From: Romanomermis culicivorax
Lineage: Eukaryota; Nematoda; Enoplea; Mermithida; Mermithidae
DNA length: 64,000 nucleotides
Assembly (NCBI GenBank): GCA_963922205.1
Contig: CAWUHX010000004.1
Location: forward strand, 1 to 64,000
Direction of reading: 5' to 3'
The notes under the pieces are model-generated. The model saw nothing but the letters and a program-made list of their open reading frames with translations, was not told where the DNA came from and did no database searches. Positions 1 to 11,290 of this stretch are shown here, piece by piece. The first letter of the stretch is position 1; every line of letters starts with the position of its first letter. A program made the position numbers and the translations under genes.

Positions 1-135
1 TCCGCTATATAAGTTGGTCGACAAGAATTCTAAGAAAAAAATAGAAAATAGTCAAAATTTCACGTTTGACAATTTCGCATAATATTTTTCAAATATAAGC
101 TTGATAACTTGATAATATTCCTGTATCAAATTTCA

Positions 136-215
136 GAAATGTTCTACAGTATACTGACTGTAAACTAAAATTTTGATAAATTTTAGTTTACAACCAGTAT
201 ACTGTAGGTCATTTC
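136..215. repeat. Long imperfect hairpin (about 36-bp arms)
   Basis: The left arm begins GAAATGTTCTACAGTATACTG and the right arm ends CAGTATACTGTAGGTCATTTC; the two are near-perfect reverse complements separated by a few bases (TGATA). A related half-copy lies near 1940-1975. This is probably a foldback MITE or a repeat terminus. Confidence 0.7.
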
Positions 216-857
216 TAAAGTGTTCAACCTCCCCCCTCGGAAATCGTCGGCCGTGTGGCTAACCAGTAGGCGATCCCCCTCGAAAGATTTGCCGATCCAG
301 CGGCGAGTGATATGGTAGACATAGGGACTCCCATACTTTTGGTCTGAAAAATGTCCATTTTTGAATCAAAAAATGGTAAAAAATGTTAATTAGCAAAAAA
401 AAGGTCAAAAATGTCAATTTTCCCGGCGTTTCGCGCCATCGAAAAGATTTTTACTGTTTCTTAGACAAAAATTGCTATTTCTTGAACGTTTTTTCGGACT
501 TTTTTCAAGAAATTTTTTTTTCATCAGGGACCTCTCTCCAAAATTTTGGGCATGTGGTGACCCCGGGCCCCAAAAAAGTGGTTTTGTACATCTTGACCAG
601 TTATACTACCTGATTTGGCACATTCTAGTTGAAATCAATCAAGGTGCAATGTCATTTCCCTAATTGGACGGGGTTTAGGGGCACCGGTCCAGTCGTACCC
701 AGGCCCCGAATTTTGGGGGAAGACGTCCGGTTCCTTCCAATCTTCCCCCCGAAGTAGAAAAATTTAGCGAAAAAAAGCTTTTTTTTGGAAAATTTTTGGG
801 TTTCAAATTTTAGAGATAATTTTTGACCCCTCTATACGTGTTCTTGGGGGGGTTAGC

Positions 858-1557
858 CAGACATGCACGGCAAAAATTTTCAACGAGTAGGCTGCTCGGA
901 CTTTTTATGGTGGGGGCATACATGTAACGGAGCTCCGAGGTCTGGGGGGGGTTGCAGCACTTTTTTGGGGCCGGGGGTCAGTAATTCCCAAAATTTTGGG
1001 GGAAGGGGTCCCTGAAGGGAAAAAATTCGATTTTTTCCATGAAAAATGTCCGAAAAACGGTTTAAAAAGTAGTAATTTTTGTCTAAAAAATGATAAATTA
1101 TGTACTTATGGGGCGGAGTGCCGAAAAAATTGACGTTTTTGACCATATTTTGTTCAAAAATTGACATTTTTCATGGAAAAAATGACATTTTTCAGTATTT
1201 TTCCGACTAAAACTATGGGGGTCCCTAGGGCTACCATATGGCTACCATAGGATTGGAAAATCCTGGAGGGGTCGCCCAATGGCTAGCCATATGGCCGACG
1301 ATTTCTGGGGGGGTTCCCATAGCACTTCCCCCCGCCCCAATTACATGTATGGGTGGGGGGGGGTGGTGGGGGTTGGCAAGTCGAAAGACAAAAAAAAGTT
1401 CTGCAGGCATGTTTTTCATACAAAATATGCATAAAAATCATCAAAAAAGATGTATTGGAAAATTGTAAGTGATGTTTGACTTTTTTTATGAACCCGAGGG
1501 ATGCCCAGGGCCTCAGGTAGAAGGGGCTACCCCCTACCCTCCCTATGTGCATGTATG
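858..1557 (+). mobile_element. Family C MITE, split by a family B MITE
   Basis: It starts CAGACATGCACGGCAAAAAT and ends TATGTGCATGTATG. The ends are inverted over CAKACATGCAC. The same body (GCATGTTTTTCATACAAAATATGCAT, then a CCCAGGGYCTCAGGTAG segment) recurs at 51815-52055, 52410-53291, 53952-54196 and inverted at 56805-57064. This copy is interrupted at 917-1351 by a family B element. Its own target duplication is not clear. Confidence 0.7.
917..1351 (+). mobile_element. Family B hAT-like MITE, TSD GGTGGGGG
   Basis: It starts CATACATGTAACGGAGC and ends AATTACATGTATG, so the terminal inverted repeat is CATACATGTAA. It is flanked on both sides by the identical 8-bp duplication GGTGGGGG (909-916 and 1352-1359). 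The 8-bp duplication indicates hAT-type integration. It is inserted into a family C element. Confidence 0.85.
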
Positions 1558-2491
1558 GGTCTAGGGGGTTCTCACCCTGGCTGACCCCCCTGCAGAATTT
1601 TCTTTTTTGCAGATTTTTTGCATGTTTGCATCAAAATTTGTAGTCGAAACTGGAGGGGCAAAGATTGAAAAACGAAGTTTCCAAACAATTTTGACAGAGT
1701 CCCCCCCCCCCCTCCAAAATTTCTATGCTGTGCATGTACGACCCCCTAATGTGGATTTTCCAAAGTTGGGTACAAATTTAGGGTTCACTTCCGCTGCAAT
1801 CGACCTTAGATCATATATAATGGTATGGCATACAAACCTGGTGATAATTTTTATGTAATTTTTCGTACACCCTCACATATTCCATAATAGTTAAATTATC
1901 AGTTTTACACGAGAAATTCATAATTTTTTCCTATTTTTGATCAATTCTAGTTTGCAACTAGTGTACTGTAGATCATTTAAAATTTTCTCGATTAAAATTC
2001 GAATTAACTTGATGAAATAACTCCCAAAAACGCCAAAAAAACGGAATTTTGAAATGTGGACTTTTTCGAGAAGAGTTTTTCTAATTATCCATATGTGGAA
2101 ACTATTTGGATTAAAAAATGATTTTTATGGAAATTGAGAGTGATCATTAAGTGGTCATAGCTGTAATTGGGGGACGCCTACCCCCAACTTGATCGAGACC
2201 TATACCCAAATCGTGGAAGCCACGCCCCAACCTGGTCAACCCAATACCCATCCCTCCTGAACCCGAAAAAATTGGCAAAAAATGGCTTTCTTGGCTTTTT
2301 CTGGAAAAATTTTCGAAATTTTCCCGTTTTTTTCTGGTTTTTTTCGACCCTTCCCTTTCACCAAAAATAATTTAGGAATTTTGTGACCCCGGTTCCAAAA
2401 GTTTTGGGTGTAAACCCCTCCCAATTTATGGGCTTCGTGCAGGTATTTATGCAATAGCTTTTTAGCTAATGTTTAGGGCCTTATTTCCATC

Positions 2492-2562
2492 GGTTCTGTG
2501 GTGTAGTGGCAGCACTTTGGACTTTGAATCCAACAACCTGAGTTCGACTCTCAGCAGGACCT
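2492..2562 (+). tRNA. tRNA-Gln (anticodon TTG)
   Basis: The 71-nt sequence folds into a complete cloverleaf. It has a 7-bp acceptor stem (GGTTCTG with CAGGACC, one G.T pair), a D stem GTGT/GCAC, a 5-bp anticodon stem TTGGA/TCCAA with loop CTTTGAA (anticodon TTG), and a perfect T stem CTGAG/CTCAG with loop TTCGACT. An oligo-T run about 4 nt downstream is a good Pol III terminator. All stems are intact, so it is likely functional. It lies directly upstream of a PITPNM splice acceptor, on the same strand. Confidence 0.95.
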
Positions 2563-2586
2563 CAAATTTTTTTTTTTATTTTCCAG

Positions 2587-4484
2587 GATCTCGGATACAT
2601 GATCATTTACGTAACCGCTCGACCGTGTATGCAACAACAACGTGTAGTTGGATGGCTGGCTCAACATAATTTTCCTCGCGGCATGTTATTTTTCACCGAC
2701 GGTGTACTTTTGACCACGGATCCTCTACGTCAAAAGACGTTATATTTGAAAAGATTGGTCAACGATTGTTGCATCAAAATTCACGTAAATCATACCTGTA
2801 CTTGGGGGGGGGGGTTGGGAGGGACCCCTCAACTTGGCTAACCATGTACCCAATATCACCCAACCCACCCCCCCCCCGTTTGGAAAAAATTACAAAAAGT
2901 GAATGTTTTTTGGCCTTTTTTGGGAAAAATTTCGACTTTTTTCGACCCCCTCCCCCCAAATTTCGGATTTACACCCCCTCTCCAACTGGTCGGAAGTTTT
3001 ACAGGTATGACTTAAATGAGTTGAAATCTGATTCAAATTTTTTGGTTTTTCGACGTTTTAGTTGAAAAATTTAGATTTTTCGCCTTAAAATTTCCAAAAC
3101 TGGTCATAAAAATATCGAAATGTTAAAAAAATTATATTTTGGATTTTTTTGTAATCAAAGCGGATTATTTTTCGGAAATTTTTCACAAATTTACGGCCGT
3201 AGTAATTTTTTTCTTGGCTTTTCGACCATTTTGATCGTGAACTAAATTACACTGTGAGTTTAAAGTTCGGTTACATCACGAATTGTAATTTATTTACATC
3301 ACTAGAAAAGTTGATGTAAACTTTCGACTATTTTGGTCGACTGTACTGTAGAAAATTTTTGGGATTACTGTAGTGTAAAACTGACAGCATTTTTCAACTG
3401 CCCGGTACCGATTAAGCTATTCTTGCTTGTTCACGAAACATACAGTAATAGTGAAGTGGCAAAGAAGGACCTCCACCCCCAACTTGGTCGAACCCTTTAC
3501 CCAATCCCCCCCAAACTTGGAAAAATTAGGAAAAAAATGTGTTTTTTGGCGAAATTTTCGTAAAAATTTCGACTTTTTCGGGGGTTTTTCTACCCCCCCC
3601 CCCCCTCCCCAAAATTTTGAAAATGTTGGGACCCCCACCCCAAAATTTTGGGGTTACCCTCCCCCCAAGTGGACCTCTTACAGGTATGTGAAGTAGTGAA
3701 GGCTAGTTTAAAGCGCTTGTAATTCCCTCAAGTTTACACCATTCATCAAAATTCCTATTGTAAAGTATAAATTGAATTTTTTTCCTTTTTTTTCAAGGCC
3801 GCTTACGGTTCGACCAAAGACGTCCACATGTACAAAGAAGTTGGCGTCGACGCCGGCCGAATTTTCGTCGTCGGTCGGGCGTCGAAAAAATGGCAACAAC
3901 AAGCGCGCGTACTTTTAGATGGGTATACTGTACATTTGATGAATTTAACGTCTCCTACGAAAACGTCGGACGACGCCGACGGCGACGATTTACGGCGTCC
4001 GGCCAACGGAAAAGGTCGTTCCATTTTGACCAAAAGTCATTTTTTCGCCAATTTACCCAATTATTATTCCTGCTCGACGAAAAAATGGCCGTCGTCTCCA
4101 TCGTCGTCGTCGAACGGCGTCTTGAAACATCAAAAAATGAAACGTTTAACGTCGGATTATAGCGATTTTACGTTTTTTGATCATCACCAGGACGACGACG
4201 ACGGCGAATCGCCGCGCGGTTGTTCTTCGGCGCGAAATTTGAAAATTACGCCGACGTCGTCGGGCGTTCAAAGGACGCGATCGTTTACGCCTAGGCGTCC
4301 GACGGAAAAACGCAACGTCCTATCGTCGTCGACGGCGGCGTCTAGTGACGTCAGCAAGCGGTCGTCGTTATGTTGCGAAACGACGCAGAAACCGCCGGCC
4401 GACGATCAAGATCGTAAAATTAGTTCTAGACATTTGTCGCCGTTCAAATTTTGGAGTCAATCGTCGTCGTCGAAACACAAGTGA
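2587..4484 (+). CDS. PITPNM: Membrane-associated phosphatidylinositol transfer protein, C-terminal exons (PITPNM/rdgB)
   Basis: Two exons are visible: 2587-2784 and 3798-4484 (stop TGA at 4482-4484), joined in phase 0 across a GT-AG intron. They encode the end of the LNS2 domain of the PITPNM/retinal degeneration B family, which exchanges phosphatidylinositol and phosphatidic acid at ER-plasma membrane contacts. Recognisable blocks are YMIIYVTARP, QQQRVVGWLAQHNFP, LKRLVNDC and, in the last exon, AYGSTKDVHMYKEVGVD followed by IFVVGRASKKWQQQ. The catalytic-looking DxD part of LNS2 would be on exons left of the window. After the conserved core comes a Ser/Asp/Arg-rich tail of about 180 residues that looks disordered and lineage-specific. 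The intron carries two family A MITEs. Confidence 0.93.
2791..3009 (+). mobile_element. Family A hAT-like MITE, TSD ACGTAAAT/ACTTAAAT
   Basis: It starts CATACCTGTACTTGG and ends TTTTACAGGTATG (TIR CATACCTGTA). The 8-bp flanks ACGTAAAT and ACTTAAAT match at 7 of 8 positions. It starts only 6 nt inside the intron, directly after the GTAAAT donor sequence, which forms part of the left target duplication. Confidence 0.8.
3460..3688 (+). mobile_element. Family A hAT-like MITE, TSD TGAAGTGG/TGAAGTAG
   Basis: The right end CTTACAGGTATG is intact and the left end is degenerate. The 8-bp flanks TGAAGTGG and TGAAGTAG match 7 of 8. The body has the family's C-rich (CCCCAACTTGG) and CCAAAATTTTG blocks. 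It lies in the same PITPNM intron as the preceding copy. Confidence 0.75.
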
Positions 4485-4786
4485 ACTGGAGATTGATCGG
4501 GTAACCGGATCCAAAGTTACCCGACCATTTTTTGGAGCCGGATCCGACATTTGCAAAATATGCTACCGAATCTCTAAAGTGAATGTCATAGTTTTTTTGG
4601 ATAGCATACTGTAATTTTAAGTACAAAACGGAATTTTTCAGCGCGGAAATTACAATCTTAGATTAAAAATTTGGAAAAGTTGAAAAATTTCAAATTTTTG
4701 CAATTTTGTTGATTTTTGATGCTAAAAATATTCAACACGATTATACACAATTTTTAAAATTTTTCTTGAGCGAGAATTTTCAAATT

Positions 4787-5208
4787 CATTCATGTAATTG
4801 GGGAAAGTCCCGTAGGAACTCCGCCCTCAGAAATCTTTCGGTCGTATGGCCAGGTATTAGGTTATCCTCACAGGGGTTGCTAGCTTTATGGCAGTCATAG
4901 AGACCCCCATACTTTTTGTCTGAAAAATACTCAAAATTGTCAATTTTTTAATAAGAAATGTCAATTTTCGAAAAAAATAGTCAAAAATGTCAATTTTCTC
5001 GGCGTTTTGCGCCACGAATACATTTTTTACGGGTTTTTAAAGCAAAAATTACTATTTTTTGAAGCGTTTTTGGACTTTTTTCGTGAAAAATCGAATTTTT
5101 TCCTGCAGGGACCTCCCCCCTTAAAAATTTACGGCCCCAAAAATGCCGCTTGACTCTCCCATCACGCCTCGGGTTTGACTCTCCCACCAGGCCTCGGGCT
5201 CATATATG
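4787..5208 (+). mobile_element. Family B MITE, TSD TTCAAATT/CTCAAATT
   Basis: It starts CATTCATGTAATTGGGG and ends CTCATATATG, flanked by TTCAAATT and CTCAAATT (7 of 8 identical). The body shares the CCATAC..TTTTTGTCTGAAAAA and GGCGTTTTGCGCC segments with other B copies. Near its right end the segment ACTCTCCCAYCACGCCTCGG is present twice in tandem. Confidence 0.7.
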
Positions 5209-5758
5209 CTCAAATTTATGGGGAAAATAACTATCAATTTTTAAAACTTGAATTCGACTCTGATTTCATTTCTTCAATTATTTCTGAATTCCAAGTATCT
5301 GAGTGTGGAAATTATAGTTTATATCAACCAAATGTGATCCTACACGCAAATGTGATCCTTGTCCAATTTTACAGAATAATTACTCGATTTTGACTTTTTT
5401 TGATATATTTTTGGGTTTTTCCTCAAATTTTCTTATCTTTCACCAGCGAAAGCTTGTAAAAGTGTAAAAAAAGTTTTTTTTAAATTGATTCTTCTCGTAT
5501 AAATCTTATCGTTTTTTATTCTTCATGTTCAAAAAATGAAATTTCATCAACGTTAAAACTCAAATTGTGGCAATACTCTTTCATAGATTTTTGGATTTTT
5601 TGCGAAAATTTCTAAACTTTTGTCTGTGTTAGTAAATTTCTGAACTAAGAGCAATTTTAGTTTTTGAAAATTTCCTCTCAATTTGAAGAAGTTGAAAAAA
5701 GTTATTTGCATTTTCCGTTGATTTTTGGTGTTAAAATCTTTCAGTTTTTTATTCTTAA

Positions 5759-5995
5759 GGCTCATTTATACTTGTCTTTTCGACGGAACGGAGCGGAACG
5801 GAATGCAATCGACGGAACGTAACCGAATGAAAAAGAAACATCCGTTCGGTTTGAGGTTACCGTCGGTTGTTTTCAGCAAAATTGCAGTTATACTTTCCTG
5901 TCTTCCGACCGAAAGTAGATTTTCAGCCTCGATGTTTCAAGCTCTTGACGATCCGTTCCGTTCCGTCGCTAAAGGCAAGTATAAACAAGCTTTAT
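5759..5995. mobile_element. MITE with about 38-bp inverted repeats, PIF/Harbinger-like
   Basis: The left terminus reads GGCTCATTTATACTTGTCTT then CGACGGAACGGAGCGG. The right terminus, read on the opposite strand, is GCTTGTTTATACTTGCCTTT then GCGACGGAACGGAACGG. The TTTATACTTG terminus is typical of PIF/Harbinger MITEs. The expected 3-bp TAA/TTA duplication is only partly visible, so the superfamily assignment is an inference. Confidence 0.65.
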
Positions 5996-7512
5996 GTCTT
6001 AAGATCCCTGAATGAGTTTTTTTTTTAAATTTAAAAATATTTTTTTAAAAATATTCAAAATAATTTGAAGATTCTGCATAAAAGATCACATCTAGATCAA
6101 CCTACCTGAGAGCTTTGCCCTAAATTTGCATTTTTTTCAAACTTTCAATTCTACAAAAATTTACATTTTCGTGTTCTGATTTTTTGGAGAAAAAAAATTT
6201 TTTGAGCGTTACGAAGGTGAATGTAAACAACTGGAGATCTATCCGGTAGCTGGACCCAAAATTACCCGGCTATTTTGTTGGATATGGCGCCGCGCCTGAC
6301 ATTCTCAAAATGTTGGACCTGGATCCAAATCCGATGTCCATGCAATTTTGAACCCGGATCCGGACCCGATATTTTCAAAACTTGCTACTCGATTCATCTC
6401 TAAAAAACCATAACAGTGTTATGCAGTGTAATATTTATTATCCATGTCATTTTTGGAATGCATAATTTTTCATAAAAGTGTAAATATTGTCTCTCGAAAG
6501 CTTCGCGTGTCGCCCGCTATACCCCATTTTTAAATTTTTGATTCCGCGCCGCGTCACGTGACGTTTTGGGTTTGCATTTCGGTTCTTCCTCGACTATATC
6601 CCCGATGATACAAATTTTTTTCTACGATTAACTTTGTAGGTCTTTGATGACTATTATTATTGTCGACAATTTTTTACGTGATCTCTTCATGTGATTTACA
6701 ATATTTTTACTGTGTGTGTATTGTATAAGGTTTTTTTCAATGTTATTCTTTCCGTCAGTAAATACAAGTTTTTTCATCATCAGTCAAATGTATCTTTTTG
6801 TAGATCTGTTTACCCTCATCCTGACTCAAACTGGAGCGATTCAATGTACTATAGTCGGTTAAACTTGAAAGGCATGTCGCTGCATAAACTAAGAAATTAA
6901 GTTCGATGTGATACGCAATTTTCTTTCAGTGGGAAGCTTCTTACTGTAGGAAAGTACAATTTTTCCGGCGAGAAAAGCTGAAATCATTTATGCACTACAT
7001 GCGCGTTAATTTGTCGTTGTTTTGCAGTAGTGAAACTACTTCCAGTATTGAACTTAGTTTTGTCAGGGTTACTGTAACTGGTTGATGTGTACCTAAGCAA
7101 GTTGGGTTTTTGACTTTACTAATTTACAACTTACAACCTTCGTACAAACGTTGGTTCAATATGAAATGTAAAAACGATGCAAAAACGCAAACGTAAAACG
7201 GGTGCGAAATTACACTACGTAAAACTCGGCGCGAAAATGCACAAACGAAATAACGGTCCAGTCGCGGGACGATTCTCGTAAGGCAAAATTACTGACAGAA
7301 TCCGGCGCGGGATTCAACTATTCGGGTCGCTACGAAAAATCAAGACTGGTCATCTTTCCAAAAACAGGGTCTTCTTCTTCGTCTCAGACCCACTTGACCC
7401 ACATTTCAGACATGAAAAACACCCACAGTGGTCGGCGCGGACCATACTTGAGCTACTGTAGGTTCTGAAATCTACAGGGCGCCACAATTAGCCCTGTTAT
7501 GCAAATGTCCAT

Positions 7513-7640
7513 AATTAGTGTTTTGAGATGTTGCCACTGTTTCCGTTGAAGTGTGCATAATTACGTGAGAGTTCCTAATTAGTGTTTCTGAGTTGTCGCC
7601 ACCATTTCCGTTGAAGTGTGCATAATTACAATAAAAAGTG
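7513..7640. repeat. Two-copy tandem repeat, about 65-bp period
   Basis: The block ATTAGTGTTTTGAGATG...CCGTTGAAGTGTGCATAATTA begins at 7513 and recurs from 7578 with few changes. No coding content is apparent. Confidence 0.7.
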
Positions 7641-9784
7641 CTCAAGTGCATAAAACTCGTAATTCTAACGAACGAAAAATAGCTGTACAAAAACAGGTTT
7701 TAACCGGAATTTTTGGGGGAAAACATGGTAGAATTTTCAAAAAAATATACAGTACTTAACTTTACATTTTTGTCACTCCTCGTGACAGTTTGGCGTGATC
7801 CCAATTCAGCGAAACTCAAAACAGCGTTTCTCATTACAACGAAGTCTCAATAGGGCGATTCTCAAAAGAGTGAATACTAAAAATTGCTATGCATTAGTAT
7901 AAATGCGCACATCTTTTTTATGAAAATACGCAAATTAGGTAAATTTAAAATCATTTTTGCTAGTTGAGATAGTCTATTTTTAGTTGCATTTAGCCATCTA
8001 AATTTCACATGCTTTTGTGTTGCGGTTGCGGTAGGTAAGCACGAACGGACAATTCCAAAATCACAAAAAAAAATTCTGGGAGAAAAACATTTTTTCGAAA
8101 CGTTTGAAAAAACAAAAGTAAAAAATTATCAAAAGGATTCTCCACTAAAGTTTTTTGTAGGCAGCTTAATTGCATTTGATGAAAAGAATGAAATGATATA
8201 AACAAATAAGATAAAATGAATAAAATAATTATGCAGTAGAAGCAGAACAAAAAACGAATGATAAAGACATGAGAAGTAAAATAATGTAGTAAAAAGTAGG
8301 TAAAAAATAGAACAAAAGTACACAACTTGAAAAAATTATACAAAAGGTAGCACAAAATCAAAATATTCAAAGAAATAAATCGATAAAGGAAAAAAGAAAC
8401 AAAAAACATCCATATTGATATGTTAATAAAAAACAACCCAGAATAAAAACCTGTAACGTCATGAAAAAGCATGCTATAAGGCCACAATGTCAGAAATCTG
8501 GAGATTGGTGCCAAAATGTGTGACAATCAGCATCCACTAGATCGAAAATGTGCCATGTGCCAAAACGTCTACCCCGTCCAATCTCAATTTTTCATTCTAA
8601 AGGATAATTTCTGATGCTTTGCTGTTTTGAGAATCCCTGAATTGAGAATCACTGCTTTGAGACATCGCGCTGTTGTGTGTTTCACTGAATAGGGCTGAAA
8701 CCATATAGAATATGCCATGTAAATTCTCCAGTTTTCTTTTCTTTGGTATTATGGTTTTGCATAACTCTGACGCCATAAAATGGCCTGTTTGCATGTTCTC
8801 AGGGTTGTTGTTGGGGATCTTTTCACGGTAGCAGTCATCCCACATCTATGCAAAAATTGGTGAAACCACAAAGTCACAATTCGACCAAGAAACAGGATGT
8901 TTATCATTCTTATACCTTGTTTGTATTGGGGGTGAGTCACGTTCGTCGCTTTTATATTTGTTCTGTTGCACAGAGTAAATCCGAATGCTGACAGTCCACC
9001 ACACATTTTTGAATAATATTTTATTAGTAATTATTATTATTACTATTATTACTTATCACTTGCACATTGAACGGAGGCTGGAGCCTATTTACATGGTAGC
9101 CATTCCAGGAGAGTCCCCAGCCGGCCTGGACATCAGTATGGTGAGTTCTGTATATTTGTGTAAACTTTTAAGAAGTATCTGGGGAGGCCCTGATTGCCCT
9201 TTGATTGCACGAGTTAGAGTTTCCAGTTGCTGATTAGTGACTGAAGGTTGTGTTTATTTTTGCTTAAGGACTGTTGCACTGTACTTAGCTGATTGCTAAT
9301 AGGAAGCTCCTTTGAGTGACCTACAATAGTCAGTTGGATACAAGCCGATAGTATCTTGAGTTATATTGCTGATGTCTTCTGACCTAAGCAGAGAAGTAAA
9401 CATAACATTGTGCTCATCAATAAAGTCTTTGTATTGACAAGCAGTTCTGCTGCAAGTGGGTGATTTACCACTGCTTGAGAATAGTGACTAGGGGATAGTC
9501 CATTCTTGGCCTAGAACATTATCTCGTGCTTATGCTGTGTTAGGTGCAGTTAACACAATGTGGTGTGTCAGTGCCACTCTGGAGCTGATTCTACAATCCT
9601 TACTTTGGCCCAAAAAGTATACCTTGGAATGCCAAAGCTCACTTACTTTGGCAAAGTCCGCTTTCACAATGCATACCCTGAAAAAAATCGCTTAAGTATA
9701 CATTTGCCAAAGTATACTTTAGCTTGGGGCGCTCTAGACCGCCCCTTGAGCTAACTATTGTCGTAAACACGGCTTGTCGGGTGA

Positions 9785-11290
9785 TTGAAGAACGATTTTG
9801 TGTTTATTCCTAGGAAAAAATTCTGTCATCACTTACATTCTTTTGATGGATTCAATGAAGATGACATTTACAACACTCATATCGATTTCTACCAGCATTT
9901 CTTCTCTTCTCTGATTTATTTCATCAGTGATTTGGTAAAAGAAAAAATTGAACGCTCTACAAATCGAAGTGCTGTGCCTAATCCACTACAGCAAGTTTGG
10001 TGTACTTTACATTACCTGGCTAATAATTCTTTTCAAATGATTGTCAGTGATACATTGAATTTTTCTGCGAGTACTATTAACTGTTCAATTTGGGGGGTAT
10101 TGAACGCTCTAGTTTTACTTTTTCTGATTTTGTTAAATTTCTGTTGAATCAAGAAATGGGCTCTATCAAACATGGATTTTACGATATAGCCAATTTTCCG
10201 AATTTGGTTGGCTTAATTCATCAAACTCATGCAAGATTAATTGTACCAAAGTAGAGTTTTTTATTTTTGCACACAGCAACCAAATTTCGGGACTGTGCAA
10301 CCTAATTTTTTCTGCCAAGTTGCACAATGCAACCTGGAGCCTGACAGCTCTCATGATTAGGTTATAAAGTATCCTGTCCAAAAACGCATTATATGCATTT
10401 TGAACGAGAAATAATTACCAAACATTTTCTAGCACTTTGCTCGGAATTTCAAATGATTTATAATTTAATTATTTCTAGTGCCTTGTTAGAAAATCTCTCT
10501 CTAGTTTATGCCCATATGCATTTAAACATCAACATATTTTGCATAAATGCTTGATTCTGTACTTATTCGATGAAAAAATCAAGACACCTTTTGATTATTT
10601 TCCCAAAATCTTTTTGTGAACCTTAATAAGTTCGACTTTCCTAAACATAAGCTTTTTGAATTTAGAGAATAATTAAAACATCATCAACTCAACAGAAAAT
10701 ATTGACCAAAGAAGGTCCTGTTGGTTGAAAAATGAAGAATCCAAATTCTTGGTTGCTTGCCTAATTTTCAAATTTAAATTTTTCACACCCAATTGAAAAC
10801 GCATATTCCTGCTTTCTCTGCGTTTATTATCATTGTTAATGAAATGGTGGACAAATGTTCGACATCTATGCCTACAAGACTGATACGATTTTTGCAGAAG
10901 AATGAGATGAAAAAATGAATTTTCTGATGTTTTAGAAGTCTCAAAATGTAAATTTTTCCGGCACTTGACACCGAACAAGTTACAATTGCCAGACTTCTCA
11001 CTTTTTCTCTGGAACTCAGAAAATTCAGTTTTAAAAGTCCAAAACTGACACCAATTAAATGCAACAAAAAATGACTACATTTTCATGGTTTTTCTCATAA
11101 AATCATACGAATTAATCAGTTTTAGTGTGAGCAACCAAAAATTTCTCTGCGCAACCAAATTTTTCCCTCAAGTTGCAGATTGCAATCTATCCTGTGCAAA
11201 AGTAAAAAACCCTAACCTAGAATATGTTTATGTGAACTGAAAAAGCTTTCACTCTATCAATGTTCAAGTAGAACTTGAATAAACATGCTA
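9785..11290 (+). pseudogene. PIF/Harbinger transposase remnant, frameshifted and split
   Basis: The frame at 9785-10147 contains a helix-turn-helix-like segment typical of Harbinger nucleases (PLQQVWCTLHYLANNSFQ, then a SASTIN block like the family's SQSTVS). After a frameshift near 10110 the adjacent frame continues with GFYDIANFPNLVGLIHQTHA, matching the conserved region of the catalytic core. The sequence is then interrupted by an unrelated repeat (about 10257-11213). It resumes at about 11215 with EYVYVN-stop-KSFHSINVQV, the family's YVNRKGFHSINVQ block. At least one frameshift, several stops and an insertion make it non-functional. The expected second catalytic Asp of the family's IDGTH motif is replaced by His (IHQTH). 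Confidence 0.75.
10257..11213. mobile_element. Non-autonomous element inserted in the Harbinger transposase
   Basis: The left end is GTTTTTTATTTTTGCACACAGC. The right end is GTGCAAAAGTAAAAAACCC, its approximate reverse complement. Both ends carry the GTGCAACC.AATTTTT..GCCAAGTTGCA block. A related copy begins near 50323. The 8-bp flanks match poorly, so the superfamily is uncertain. Confidence 0.55.

Larger units (their letters stand above)
1..2491. other. Non-coding stretch, probably PITPNM intron, with MITEs
   Basis: No exon is recognisable here. The first PITPNM exon in the window starts in mid-protein, so this is most simply intron. It holds a long hairpin (136-215), a decayed inverted family-B copy (about 225-590), a family-C element with a nested family-B element (858-1557), and a decayed family-A-like copy (about 2160-2450, with the same CCCCAACTTG and CCAATTT blocks and a degenerate GCAGGTAT end). 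Short open frames here are translations of these repeats. Confidence 0.6.
4485..9660. other. Intergenic region, no supported gene
   Basis: AT-rich DNA downstream of PITPNM. It contains a family B element (4787-5208), a Harbinger-like MITE (5759-5995), fragments rich in GGATCC/ACCCGG blocks at about 4490-4590 and 6230-6400 (one repeat family, also near 54230-54520), and a 65-bp tandem duplication (7513-7640). The longest open frames (for example 8005-8526 on the minus strand) are low-complexity Phe/Leu/Ile runs from AT-rich DNA and do not resemble genes. Confidence 0.5.

Noticed and set aside
3890-4162. Arg-rich frame overlapping the last PITPNM exon
   Set aside because: It is an out-of-frame reading of the exon; the PITPNM frame has clear family similarity.
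8005-8526. A 173-codon minus-strand frame as a membrane protein gene
   Set aside because: It is a low-complexity Phe/Leu/Ile/Tyr string from AT-rich DNA with no conserved motif or splice context.
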